A DNA stretch of 17,955 bases from Lachnospiraceae bacterium (GTDB lineage: Bacteria; Bacillota; Clostridia; Lachnospirales; Anaerotignaceae), in assembly GCA_019422065.1 (NCBI GenBank), contig JAHZEA010000015.1, positions 44,528 to 62,482 on the forward strand, written 5' to 3'. The position numbers and the translations under genes were made by a program. The notes beneath the pieces were generated by a model. That model worked only from the letters and a program-made list of their open reading frames with translations. It searched no databases and was not told the DNA's origin. Shown here one piece after another: positions 6,682-14,027 of this stretch. Position 1 is the first letter of the stretch. Every line of letters starts with the position of its first letter.

Positions 6682-7370
6682 ATACCATTTTCACCTCTTT
6701 TTCTTATTATATAAAAGACTGCAACAATTAAAACCATAGAAGGTATTATGAATAAATCTGCTCCAAAAAGCAAAAGGCATACAGCTGTTGAAACAACGCC
6801 TATTATGGCAGGGGAGTGGTCTTTACTTTCAAGCCATTGATTGAGGAATATCACGTAAAATAAGCAGGTTAAAACAAAGTCTATACCTTCTGTATTAAAT
6901 GTTATAAAACTACCGAAAACTGCACCTAAAGATGCGCCGCCTACCCAGTAAATTTGATTTAGGAGTGTTACAAAAAACATAAAATCACCTTTATCAATTT
7001 CTTCCGGAATTTTAACTGTACTGTTTATAGAAAAAGACTCATCGCACATGCCAAATATTAAGTATAACTTTTTAATACCTGTGCCTTTGAATTTATCCAA
7101 CATTGAAATGCCGTAAAACAAATGCCTTGCATTTACAACAAGAGTAAGAAAAAAAGCATATACAGGATTAAATGATGACAAAAGCAGATTTACTGTTACA
7201 AACTCCATTGAGCCGGCAAATATAAACATACTCATTAATATAGGGTAAGCAGGCGAAAAACCTTTGCTTGTCATTAAAAGGCCATAGGAAGCGCCTAAAA
7301 AAAGAAAACCGGCACAAATAGGCAGCGTATAAGGAAATGCCGCTTTAAAAGCAGCCTTTTTATTATTCAT
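6660..7370 (-). CDS. azlC: AzlC family branched-chain amino acid permease
   Basis: Main membrane subunit of the AzlCD exporter. From the ATG at 7370 it has 236 residues with several hydrophobic segments and the family hallmark VVNARHLFYGISM (about 78-90). FGMCDESFSI and LNQIYWVGGASLGAVFGSF also match AzlC. The open frame extends upstream to 7472, but that extension has no ribosome binding site and would overlap the MATE gene; GGAGG (complement of 7382-7386) sits 11 bases before the chosen start. A hairpin lies in the 71-base gap after the MATE gene, so azlCD may be only partly cotranscribed with it. It overlaps azlD by 22 bases. Confidence 0.9.
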   Translation of the reverse strand: MNNKKAAFKAAFPYTLPICAGFLFLGASYGLLMTSKGFSPAYPILMSMFIFAGSMEFVTVNLLLSSFNPVYAFFLTLVVNARHLFYGISMLDKFKGTGIKKLYLIFGMCDESFSINSTVKIPEEIDKGDFMFFVTLLNQIYWVGGASLGAVFGSFITFNTEGIDFVLTCLFYVIFLNQWLESKDHSPAIIGVVSTAVCLLLFGADLFIIPSMVLIVAVFYIIRKRGENGICLFRKK

Positions 7371-7405
7371 ATTGTTTTGTTCCTCCGTATTTAGTATTAA
7401 ACAAA

Positions 7406-7431
7406 TCTGACGCCTGTTACCAGACGCCAGA
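7406..7431 (-). terminator. Hairpin between the MATE gene and azlC
   Basis: Read on the minus strand, TCTGGCGTCTG and CAGGCGTCAGA form an 11-bp RNA stem with two G-U pairs and the loop GTAA, followed by TTTGTTTAATAC. It begins about ten bases after the MATE stop codon. It looks like a moderate terminator or attenuator. Confidence 0.55.
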
Positions 7432-7441
7432 TAAAAATGAT

Positions 7442-8839
7442 TTATACTGATTGTTGGAATTTTGGCTTCCATTTTCCGCTTTTAAGCCGAATGATACATA
7501 TAAGTCCTCTGATTGAAACATCAATACCTATTGCTGTTTCAACACCTATAACACCAAAGCCAAGAACATTAGCAAATATGTATGCTGGAAGAAGCCTTAT
7601 TATCCACATGCCACCTAACGAAAGGAAAAGCGGGAATTTAACATCTCCTGAGCCTCGGCATATACCGCCCATTACAACTGTAAGAGAGAATAAAACCTCA
7701 GTAGCTGCCGTTATTTTAAGGGCTATGTCACCAAGCGCTATTGTTTCGGCACTTGGTGTAAAAAGTGTCATTATTTGGCGAGCAAATATAAATATAGGTA
7801 TACACAGGCAGGCAATAAATATTGTATTTACAATAAACAGTATTTTTGCAAACTCGTCTGCTTTTTTCATGTCATTGGCGCCTATTGACTGGCCGATAAG
7901 CGTTGTACCGGAAGCAGCAAACCCGTATGCCGGTAAGTACATCATGCTTTCACATTGATTAACAAGCTGATGAACAGCAAGGGCTATTGTTCCTACACTT
8001 GAAATTATTCGGGTAAGTACTATTTGGCCTAAGCAAATAGTTACTCTTTCCATAGCAACAGGTATACTAATTGAAATTACTTTTGAAATAAGCTTTTTTG
8101 ACAGGCGGTAATCGCCTTTTATTTTAAGCTTAATAGGAGTATTAACTCTGTAAAGTGCAGTAAGGAGCAGCATGCCGGATACAAACTGTGAAAATGCTGT
8201 AGATGTTGCAGCTCCCGATACGCCCAAACCAGCACCCCAAACGTTAAATGAGTGTTGACCTATAACAATTTGACGGGTACTGTATATAAGCAGAAAATTG
8301 CCTATAATATTAATTAAGTTTGCCGCAATATTTATTCTAAGAGGTGTTTTTGTGTTGCCGGCAGCTCTTAAAACAGATGACAGCACTATTGTTAATGATT
8401 TAAAAATTGCACCGAACCCTATTATTGTTAAATAGCTTCTGGCGCTGGAATAAATTGCTTTTTCGCCCCCGAGCCATATACATAAAAAAGGTGCTATAAG
8501 CTCTACAAGCAGCATTATTGCTGTTCCAAGTATTAAAGCGGAAGTTATAGACTGCCTTACGGCTCTTTTTGCGTAATGGGTATTTCTTTCGCCTAAAGAA
8601 TGAGCTACTACATACATAAACCCAGCGCTTAAAGCAGTTGAAAGACCTTCCAAAAGCCAAATTGTAGAAATATTTATGGCTACGGCCGCCGTGGCATTAG
8701 GACCTAAAGAGCCTACCATGGCTGTATCTATCAGGCTTGCCATTGAAATTAAAAACTGCTCCACTATAGCTGGCCATGAAAGCTTTAAAACTGTTCTGGC
8801 CGGTGTTTTCCCCAAGTTTAAAACTGTTACATCTGCCAT
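7442..8839 (-). CDS. MATE family multidrug/toxin efflux transporter
   Basis: Cation-coupled exporter of the MATE family. The 465 residues form about 12 membrane segments in two homologous halves, the usual length. Typical stretches are LSWPAIVEQFLISMASLIDTAMVGSLG near the start, VLSSVLRAAGNTKTPLRINI (about 157-176) ending the first half, and VVMGGICRGSGDVKFPLFLS as its counterpart in the second half. The substrate (drug, flavonoid or metabolite) is not readable. A GGGG sequence about eight bases before the ATG serves as a weak ribosome binding site. It is the first gene of a minus-strand run followed by azlC-azlD, so all three concern export. No regulator of the TetR or MarR type is adjacent. 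Confidence 0.93.
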   Translation of the reverse strand: MADVTVLNLGKTPARTVLKLSWPAIVEQFLISMASLIDTAMVGSLGPNATAAVAINISTIWLLEGLSTALSAGFMYVVAHSLGERNTHYAKRAVRQSITSALILGTAIMLLVELIAPFLCIWLGGEKAIYSSARSYLTIIGFGAIFKSLTIVLSSVLRAAGNTKTPLRINIAANLINIIGNFLLIYSTRQIVIGQHSFNVWGAGLGVSGAATSTAFSQFVSGMLLLTALYRVNTPIKLKIKGDYRLSKKLISKVISISIPVAMERVTICLGQIVLTRIISSVGTIALAVHQLVNQCESMMYLPAYGFAASGTTLIGQSIGANDMKKADEFAKILFIVNTIFIACLCIPIFIFARQIMTLFTPSAETIALGDIALKITAATEVLFSLTVVMGGICRGSGDVKFPLFLSLGGMWIIRLLPAYIFANVLGFGVIGVETAIGIDVSIRGLICIIRLKSGKWKPKFQQSV

Positions 8840-8869
8840 AATTATTACCCCGATTAATATAGTTCAATT

Positions 8870-8897
8870 ATTATAAAAAATTTTAATATTTCAACAA
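8870..8897 (-). promoter_or_regulatory. Candidate promoter for the MATE gene
   Basis: On the minus strand TTGTTG (complement of 8892-8897), 16 bases, TATAAT (complement of 8870-8875). Transcription would start near 8863, about 25 bases before the ATG. The -10 is perfect; the -35 is fair. Confidence 0.45.
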
Positions 8898-8947
8898 CAA
8901 TTATAATAAATAAAGCGCCGATTAGCAATAAAACGATAAAATATATT

Positions 8948-8976
8948 TTGTTTTCTATTGTAAACATTTTTATGCT
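8948..8976 (+). promoter_or_regulatory. Candidate promoter for the TrmH-family gene
   Basis: TTGTTT (8948-8953), 17 bases, TATGCT (8971-8976), 26 bases before the ATG. The same hexamers and spacing are found before the cyclophilin gene. The match to consensus is moderate. Confidence 0.35.
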
Positions 8977-9002
8977 GTGTTAAAATTTTTGGGGTGGTTT
9001 AA

Positions 9003-9779
9003 ATGGCACAAATAGGAACAAATAAAATTTCAAAGCAAATAAAAGCTTTAAAAGAAAGAAAACATAGAGATGAAGCAGGACTTTTTGTATCTGAAGGATT
9101 AAGATTTGTAAATGAAATACCAAAAGACTATAAAGTGGAGTATTATGCCTTTTCACAAAGTTTTTGCAATGACAACAATATCGAAACATACGAAAACAGG
9201 GCTGTAAGCTATGTTTTTGATGATAAAGCATTTAAAGATTTTTCCGATACCAACAGTCCGCAGGGAATTATTGCTGTTTGTAAAAAAAAGCAGTTTGATA
9301 TTAAAAAATTACTTAAAGAAAAAAACAATGGACTTTATATTATTGCAGAGGAGCTTAACGACCCCGGAAATCTTGGCACTATTATAAGAACTGCCGATGC
9401 CTGCGCATGTGATGGGGTATTTTTATCAAAGGGCAGTGTGGATTTATATAACAGTAAAGTTCTGCGCTCCACAATGGGCTCGGTTTTTCATATACCAGTT
9501 ATTACAGATATTGAAATTGAGCAATGTATGGCATTATTCAAACAAAACAACATTACACTTTATGCCGCTCATTTAAAAGGTACAAAAACACCTTATGAAT
9601 GTGATTTAAAGCAGTCAACGGCTTTTGTAATAGGCAATGAAGCAAGGGGTCTAAGCGATAAAACAGCCGAAATATGCGATATGCTGATTAAAATACCAAT
9701 GCCGGGAAGGGCAGAAAGCCTTAATGCTTCTGTTGCGGCATCTGTTTTAATGTACGAAGCTGTAAGGCAGAGAATATAA
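9003..9779 (+). CDS. TrmH/SpoU family RNA 2'-O-ribose methyltransferase
   Basis: SAM-dependent methyltransferase of the SPOUT superfamily that methylates a ribose 2'-OH in rRNA or tRNA. The 258 residues comprise an N-terminal substrate-binding domain (about 1-105, with REAGLFVSEGLRFV-like DEAGLFVSEGLRFV at 23-36) and the knotted catalytic domain. The three motifs are present: NDPGNLGTIIRTADA (119-133, catalytic Arg R129), IGNEARGLS (210-218) and IPMPGRAESLNASVAASVLMYE (231-252, given here as key residues N241 and S243). The target nucleotide cannot be told. GGGGTGG (8991-8997) precedes the ATG. It is a single-gene unit convergent with the acetyltransferase gene. Confidence 0.93.
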   Translation: MAQIGTNKISKQIKALKERKHRDEAGLFVSEGLRFVNEIPKDYKVEYYAFSQSFCNDNNIETYENRAVSYVFDDKAFKDFSDTNSPQGIIAVCKKKQFDIKKLLKEKNNGLYIIAEELNDPGNLGTIIRTADACACDGVFLSKGSVDLYNSKVLRSTMGSVFHIPVITDIEIEQCMALFKQNNITLYAAHLKGTKTPYECDLKQSTAFVIGNEARGLSDKTAEICDMLIKIPMPGRAESLNASVAASVLMYEAVRQRI

Positions 9780-9784
9780 AATAT

Positions 9785-9821
9785 AAAAAGACGCTTTCTT
9801 TTTGGAGAAAACGTCTTTTTT
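9785..9821. terminator. Bidirectional terminator between convergent genes
   Basis: AAAAAGACG (9785-9793) pairs with CGTCTTTTT (9812-9820), and inner arms TTTCT and AGAAA add five pairs beyond one mismatch. The A-tract on one side and T-tract on the other make it usable by both the trmH-like gene and the minus-strand acetyltransferase gene. Confidence 0.85.
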
Positions 9822-9863
9822 ATAATTACAATAAATTAAATAATCATTTGTTTTGTTGCATTT

Positions 9864-10403
9864 TTATTCCATTTCTATTTCTTTTATTATTTTAGCCGGA
9901 TTTCCTCCAACTACTACATTGCTTGGAACATCTTTGGTAACTACAGAACCGCCTGCAATAACTGAATTATCGCCTATATTTACGCCGGGAAGAATAACGG
10001 AGCTTCCGCCTATCCAAACATTATTACCTATAGTAACAGGTATGCCGTAACCTGTTTTATTCCTATATTTAGAAGTTAATGAATGACCTGATGTATAGAT
10101 TGATACATTTGGAGCTATCAAGCAATCATTTCCTATTCTTACTTCTGCCATATCTAAAATAGTGCAGTTATATCCGGAATAAAAGTTATCGCCAACATGA
10201 ATGTTATATCCTAAATCACAATAGAAATTTTGCTGAACGTTAATATTAGCTCCTGCACTTCCGAACAATTCTCTTATAATTTTTTCTTGTTTTTCCAAAT
10301 CATCAAAATCTGCTCTGTTAAAATCCTGAAGTAATTTAAGAGCTCTGAATGTTTTTTCTCTTAATTCAGCAGTTCCTCTTACATAATTTACTACTTTATC
10401 CAT
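9864..10403 (-). CDS. Maltose/galactoside O-acetyltransferase family protein (left-handed beta helix)
   Basis: Acetyl-CoA-dependent O-acetyltransferase of the LacA/Maa type acting on a sugar or similar small hydroxyl substrate. The 179 residues contain an N-terminal helical cap (about 5-48, RGTAELREKTFRALKLLQDFN) and hexapeptide repeats from about 60 to 170 (for example VTIGNNVWIGGSSVILPGVN). The catalytic His is expected in IYTSGHSL (H107). The ATG at 10403 is chosen because GGAGA (complement of 10411-10415) lies seven bases upstream; an earlier TTG at 10436 would overlap the preceding gene and lacks a ribosome binding site. It follows the RlmL-like gene by 20 bases, so cotranscription is likely although the functions seem unrelated. 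Confidence 0.9.
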   Translation of the reverse strand: MDKVVNYVRGTAELREKTFRALKLLQDFNRADFDDLEKQEKIIRELFGSAGANINVQQNFYCDLGYNIHVGDNFYSGYNCTILDMAEVRIGNDCLIAPNVSIYTSGHSLTSKYRNKTGYGIPVTIGNNVWIGGSSVILPGVNIGDNSVIAGGSVVTKDVPSNVVVGGNPAKIIKEIEME

Positions 10404-10423
10404 ATAAACATCTCCATAAATTT

Positions 10424-11569
10424 TTAATTGTTCCAATCCTTAGGCGGGCGAGGGCCATAAAACTGATAATAGTCGGTTTTAATTCTGCCGTTAAAGAGCT
10501 TTCTTTTTGCGTCAGCTCTTTTGCCGAAAAGTTTTTCAAAATATTCCATAGAAGTAATTACATAAGACGACCAAGTTGGATTAGTGGCCATAAGTCTGCC
10601 AAGAGTGCGGTAAAGCTCCTCAACTGTTTTAAGCTCGCCTAAACGTTCACCATAAGGCGGATTAGTTATCATACAGCCGTAATCTCCCATTAAAGTTGCG
10701 TCTTTAAGAGGTTTAACACTAAATTCAATACAGTCATCAACACCAGCTTTTTCGGCATTTTCTTTTGCCAGTTCAATGGCATCAAAGTCAATGTCACTTC
10801 CGTATATTTTAAGAGGAAAATCATAGTCTATAGCTTTGTAAGCTTCGATTTTTGCCTGTTTCCAAAGTGATTTGTCTATTCTCTCCCAGCTGTCGCAGGC
10901 AAAAGAACGGTTAAGACCAGGGGCAATGTTTCTGGCAATCATGGCTGCCTCAATAGGTATTGTGCCTGAACCGCACATAGGGTCGAAAAGTATTCTGTTT
11001 TTGCGCCAGTAGCTTAAATCTATCATAGCCGCTGCAAGATTTTCTTTTAAAGGAGCGTCCATGGCATTTTGCCTGTAACCGCGTTTATGAAGGCTGTCGC
11101 CGGAAGTATCTATTGTAAGAGTTGCTACATCGTTAAGAAGTGCTACCTGTATTTTATAATCTGCACCTGTTTCGTCGAACCAGTCTACATGATATTTCAG
11201 TTTGAGTTTTTCAACAACTGCTTTTTTAACTATAGCCTGACAGTCTGGAACAGAATGAAGTGTTGATTTAACTGATTTTCCTATTACTGTAAATTTGCCG
11301 TCAACTGGTATCCAGCTTCCCCAGTCAAGAGCTTTAACTGATTCAAAGAGACTGTCGAATGTGATAGCTTTAAATTCGCCCATTTTAATAAGTATTTTGC
11401 TTGGAAATCTCATCCATATATTGGCCTTTACTATATCACTTTCATCGCCGTCGAACTCAACACGGCCGTCAAAGGCCTTTATGTTTTCAAAACCAAGGCG
11501 CTGAGCCTCGCGTTTAATGCAGGATTCAAGGCCGAATGTAGATGTTGCTATTAATCTTATATTTTTCAT
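10424..11569 (-). CDS. THUMP-domain class I SAM RNA methyltransferase (RlmL/YpsC family)
   Basis: Probable 23S rRNA guanine-N2 methyltransferase. The 381 residues hold an N-terminal ferredoxin-like and THUMP region (about 1-155; LIATSTFGLESCIKREAQRL at the start) and a C-terminal Rossmann methyltransferase. Motif I is FDPMCGSGTIPIEAAMIARN (195-214), the acidic residue after it is in GSDID (257-261), and motif IV is TNPPYGERLG (302-311), the N/D-PP-Y signature of amino-group methylation. E. coli RlmL has a second methyltransferase domain that is absent here, as usual in Firmicutes. Translation starts after a weak GGTGA ribosome binding site. It heads a two-gene minus-strand unit, divergent from tgt. 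Confidence 0.93.
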   Translation of the reverse strand: MKNIRLIATSTFGLESCIKREAQRLGFENIKAFDGRVEFDGDESDIVKANIWMRFPSKILIKMGEFKAITFDSLFESVKALDWGSWIPVDGKFTVIGKSVKSTLHSVPDCQAIVKKAVVEKLKLKYHVDWFDETGADYKIQVALLNDVATLTIDTSGDSLHKRGYRQNAMDAPLKENLAAAMIDLSYWRKNRILFDPMCGSGTIPIEAAMIARNIAPGLNRSFACDSWERIDKSLWKQAKIEAYKAIDYDFPLKIYGSDIDFDAIELAKENAEKAGVDDCIEFSVKPLKDATLMGDYGCMITNPPYGERLGELKTVEELYRTLGRLMATNPTWSSYVITSMEYFEKLFGKRADAKRKLFNGRIKTDYYQFYGPRPPKDWNN

Positions 11570-11611
11570 TTAATCACCGTTTCTTTTTATTTTGCGGACT
11601 GTAATATTTAG

Positions 11612-11640
11612 ATTTTACCATAAACCAAAGGCTTTGTGAA
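11612..11640 (-). promoter_or_regulatory. Candidate promoter for the RlmL-like gene
   Basis: On the minus strand TTCACA (complement of 11635-11640), 17 bases, TAAAAT (complement of 11612-11617), about 40 bases before the ATG. It lies back to back with the tgt promoter. Confidence 0.5.
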
Positions 11641-11646
11641 TTTATA

Positions 11647-11675
11647 TTGAAAAAATAACAAAAAGAAGGTATATT
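11647..11675 (+). promoter_or_regulatory. Candidate promoter for tgt
   Basis: TTGAAA (11647-11652), 17 bases, TATATT (11670-11675), about 42 bases before the tgt ATG. Good match and spacing. I see no preQ1-type riboswitch in the short leader. Confidence 0.6.
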
Positions 11676-11717
11676 TTTATTATTACTAAATTTTAATAAG
11701 CAGTTAGGAGTAGTTAG

Positions 11718-12884
11718 ATGTATAAATTATTAAAGACTATTGGAAGGGCAAAAAGAGGAGAGTTCCACACACCTCATGGAGTAATACAGACACCTGTTTT
11801 TATGAATGTAGGAACATGTGCCGCTATTAAAGGTGCTTTATCAAGTGAAGACTTAGAGAGGATTAAGTGTCAGGTTGAGCTTTCAAACACATATCATCTG
11901 CACGTGCGTCCTGGTGATGAAGTAGTAAAAAAGCTTGGCGGACTTCATAAATTTATGGTTTGGGATAAGCCTATACTTACTGATTCCGGCGGATTTCAGG
12001 TTTTTTCACTGGCGCAGTTAAGAAAGATTAAAGAAGAAGGCGTGTATTTTTCATCACATATTGACGGTAGAAAAATATTTATGGTACCGGAAGAAAGCAT
12101 GCGTATTCAGTCTAATTTAGCCAGTACAATAGCTATGGCTTTTGATGAATGTGCTCCGGCTAAAGCCGACAGAAGCTATGTTGAAAATTCTGTAGCCAGA
12201 ACAACAAGATGGCTCAGAAGGTGCAAAACCGAAATGGAAAGACTTAACAGCCTTGATGATACAATAAACAAAAAGCAGATGCTTTTTGGTATTAATCAGG
12301 GAGCTATATTTGATGATATAAGAATTGAGCATGCTAAAGTTATATCTGATATGGATTTAGACGGCTATGCCATAGGCGGCCTTGCAGTAGGTGAAAGCCA
12401 CGAGGAAATGTATCATGTTATAGAGCAAACGGTGCCGTATCTTCCGCAAAATAAGCCTACTTATTTAATGGGTGTAGGCACTCCTGAAAATATACTTGAA
12501 GCTGTTGAAAGGGGAATTGACTTTTTCGACTGTGTTCTTCCGGCAAGAAACGGCAGACATGCCCATGTTTACACCAATAAAGGCAAACTTAATCTTTTAA
12601 ACGCAAGATATGAGCTTGATGATACACCTATTGATGATGAATGCCAGTGCCCTACATGCCAAAGATATTCAAAAGCTTATATAAGGCATTTGTTTAAAGC
12701 TAAAGAAATGCTTGCTATGAGGCTTTGCGTTATACACAATTTGTACTTTTTCAACAATTTAATGGAAGAAATACGTAATTCCATTGACAATGATACTTTT
12801 GCTGAGTATAAAAAAATGAGGCTTGAAGGCTTTAAGTTTGCCGAAAATGACAAAGTTATATATAAAAGGAATAAGTCATTATGA
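11718..12884 (+). CDS. tgt: tRNA-guanine transglycosylase (queuine tRNA-ribosyltransferase)
   Basis: Exchanges guanine-34 of GUN-anticodon tRNAs (Asp, Asn, His, Tyr) for preQ1 on the way to queuosine. The 388 residues match the bacterial TIM-barrel enzyme. Key features: LTDSGGFQVFSL with the general acid/base Asp (D89), GGLAVGES (220-227) for base binding, and FDCVLPARNGRHA with the nucleophile Asp (D271). The zinc site is C309, C311, C314 and H340. AGGAG eight bases upstream supports the ATG. In many Firmicutes tgt sits with ruvAB and queA, which are not here; it is followed by yajC, another common neighbour, but yajC has its own promoter. Confidence 0.97.
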   Translation: MYKLLKTIGRAKRGEFHTPHGVIQTPVFMNVGTCAAIKGALSSEDLERIKCQVELSNTYHLHVRPGDEVVKKLGGLHKFMVWDKPILTDSGGFQVFSLAQLRKIKEEGVYFSSHIDGRKIFMVPEESMRIQSNLASTIAMAFDECAPAKADRSYVENSVARTTRWLRRCKTEMERLNSLDDTINKKQMLFGINQGAIFDDIRIEHAKVISDMDLDGYAIGGLAVGESHEEMYHVIEQTVPYLPQNKPTYLMGVGTPENILEAVERGIDFFDCVLPARNGRHAHVYTNKGKLNLLNARYELDDTPIDDECQCPTCQRYSKAYIRHLFKAKEMLAMRLCVIHNLYFFNNLMEEIRNSIDNDTFAEYKKMRLEGFKFAENDKVIYKRNKSL

Positions 12885-12903
12885 CAAATAAATTAATTTT
12901 TGG

Positions 12904-12932
12904 TTGACGGCAATTATTAAATTTTATATAAT
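12904..12932 (+). promoter_or_regulatory. Near-consensus sigma-A promoter for yajC
   Basis: TTGACG (12904-12909), 17 bases, TATAAT (12927-12932): one mismatch to full consensus, the best promoter in the window. The leader to yajC is about 53 bases and has only a weak AAATGAA/TTCATTT inverted repeat. Confidence 0.75.
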
Positions 12933-12992
12933 TAGCTTATGTCTAAAAAATGAATGGCATTATATTTCATTTAATAAGTGTAAAAGGAGCGT

Positions 12993-13460
12993 ATGCAAAA
13001 GATGTATTTATCAAGTTTACTTTTAGACGCCAGCACAGTAGTTAACGGCGCAAGCGGTTCCAGCGGAGGCTCATCAGGCGGCGGAATGAGCCCAATTATG
13101 ATGATTATTTTGTACTGTATAGTTATTTTTGCTGTATTTTACATTTTCTCAATTAAACCGCAGAAGAAAAAAGATAAAGAGCAGCAAGACATGAGAAATG
13201 CTATTAAAGTTGGCGACTCTGTTCTTTTAAGCACAGGTTTTTACGGAAAAGTTGTAGATGTAACAGCTGAGTGTTATATAATTGAGTTTGGTACAAATAA
13301 AGGAATTAGAATACCTGTTGTTAAACAGTCAGTATATGCTGTTAAAGAGCCAAACCTTACAAATAAGGTAGAAGAAGAGCCTGTTCCAGAAAAGAAATCT
13401 CTTCTTGGAGGTTTATTTAAAAAGGATAAGGCTTCTGATGAAGCAGAAACTAAAGAATAA
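12993..13460 (+). CDS. yajC: Preprotein translocase subunit YajC
   Basis: Single-pass membrane protein that associates with SecDF-YidC at the Sec translocon. The 155 residues contain a Gly/Ser-rich N-terminus (residues 18-32), one hydrophobic segment (about 33-53, MSPIMMIILYCIVIFAVFYI) and the family's cytosolic motif IKPQKKKDKEQQDMRNAIKVGDSV with LLSTGFYGKVVDV (78-90). The acidic/lysine-rich tail (residues 120-155) is longer than the roughly 110-residue E. coli protein. AAGGAG lies only three bases before the first ATG (12993), so translation could instead begin at the second ATG (13002). secD/secF do not follow, so it is probably monocistronic, ended by the hairpin at 13470. Confidence 0.92.
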   Translation: MQKMYLSSLLLDASTVVNGASGSSGGSSGGGMSPIMMIILYCIVIFAVFYIFSIKPQKKKDKEQQDMRNAIKVGDSVLLSTGFYGKVVDVTAECYIIEFGTNKGIRIPVVKQSVYAVKEPNLTNKVEEEPVPEKKSLLGGLFKKDKASDEAETKE

Positions 13461-13469
13461 TTGATTATT

Positions 13470-13500
13470 AATTAAGACACCTCAAAAAGGTGTCTTAATT
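13470..13500. terminator. Hairpin terminator after yajC
   Basis: AATTAAGACACCT (13470-13482) pairs perfectly over 13 bases with AGGTGTCTTAATT (13488-13500) around CAAAA. T-richness is part of the stem rather than a separate tract. The core is almost the same as the terminator at 13919-13944. Confidence 0.75.
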
Positions 13501-13541
13501 ATAATAAAGATTTATTAGGCGAATAATGGGGAGGTATTTTA

Positions 13542-13886
13542 ATGGATAAACTGGAAATGATGTCTGGAATTTTAAATTCATATCCTTATCCTATAGTATT
13601 TGTGGATAACGAGTACATAATAAGATATATGAATAAAAATGCAATATATCATTATTGTGAAGAAAGAGGATATGGTGATTTAATAGGTAAAAGCATATTT
13701 GACTGTCATAAACCTGAGTCCGTTGAACGTATCAAATCCTGTTATGAAGAAATAAAACGAAATGGCAAAGAAATATTTATTGGCGTAAGCATCCGCAATC
13801 AAAGGATATATATGCAGGGTGTACGCAATGATAAGGGAGAATGGATTGGATTTTTTGAGCGTTTTGAATTAAACCTTATTAAATAA
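13542..13886 (+). CDS. Single-domain PAS protein
   Basis: The 114 residues form just one PAS fold: a helix (1-13), YPYPIVFVDNEYIIRYMNKNA (14-34) as the usual first strands, GKSIFDCHKPESVERIKSCY (49-68) and closing strands RIYMQGVRNDKGEWIGFFERFE (88-109). The DCHKPESV stretch (C55, H56) resembles the CHPPxSV motif of PAS domains that end DUF438 proteins in Clostridia. No kinase, cyclase or DNA-binding output domain is present, so it must signal through a partner or only bind a ligand. No signal peptide. A good GGGGAGGT ribosome binding site precedes the ATG. Hairpins on both sides make it a single-gene unit. The ligand (heme, flavin or other) is unknown. Confidence 0.75.
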   Translation: MDKLEMMSGILNSYPYPIVFVDNEYIIRYMNKNAIYHYCEERGYGDLIGKSIFDCHKPESVERIKSCYEEIKRNGKEIFIGVSIRNQRIYMQGVRNDKGEWIGFFERFELNLIK

Positions 13887-13918
13887 AATCTATGTTTTAA
13901 ATTTTATATATGTATACA

Positions 13919-13944
13919 GGCACCTTAAAAAGGTGTCTTTTTTT
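13919..13944 (+). terminator. Rho-independent terminator after the PAS gene
   Basis: GGCACCTT (13919-13926) pairs with AAGGTGTC (13930-13937) around AAA, with one G-T pair, followed by seven T (13938-13944). A textbook intrinsic terminator. Confidence 0.9.
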
Positions 13945-13955
13945 GTGCTTTTTTG

Positions 13956-13998
13956 TTGCGGCTGAAATTAAATAATGCTAAAATATATTATTAGCATT
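13956..13998 (+). promoter_or_regulatory. Candidate promoter with inverted repeat before the SpoIID-like gene
   Basis: TAAAAT (13979-13984) is a likely -10, with TTGCGG (13956-13961) 17 bases upstream as a poor -35. An inverted repeat, AATGCTAA (13974-13981) and TTAGCATT (13991-13998) with a nine-base spacer, overlaps the -10. Such a dyad could be an operator for a dimeric regulator or a hairpin in the leader; no regulator gene is adjacent. Confidence 0.4.
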
Positions 13999-14027
13999 CA
14001 AATTAATAATGAAAAGAGAGATTTATA

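Noticed and set aside
7371..7472. N-terminal extension of AzlC up to 7472
   Set aside because: No ribosome binding site, overlaps the MATE gene, and the extra residues do not match the family; ATG at 7370 follows GGAGG.
7437..7958. 173-codon open frame on the plus strand
   Set aside because: Antisense shadow of the MATE transporter; no ribosome binding site and no recognisable protein family.
10404..10436. TTG start for the acetyltransferase at 10436
   Set aside because: Overlaps the RlmL-like gene and lacks a ribosome binding site, while ATG 10403 has GGAGA seven bases upstream.
11676..11717. preQ1 riboswitch before tgt
   Set aside because: The leader is short and AT-rich with no stem-loop and C-rich aptamer core that I can recognise.
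12941..12980. Two tiny ORFs (ATG TCT AAA AAA TGA and the following ATG) in the yajC leader
   Set aside because: Four and six codons, no ribosome binding site; could be chance in AT-rich leader DNA.
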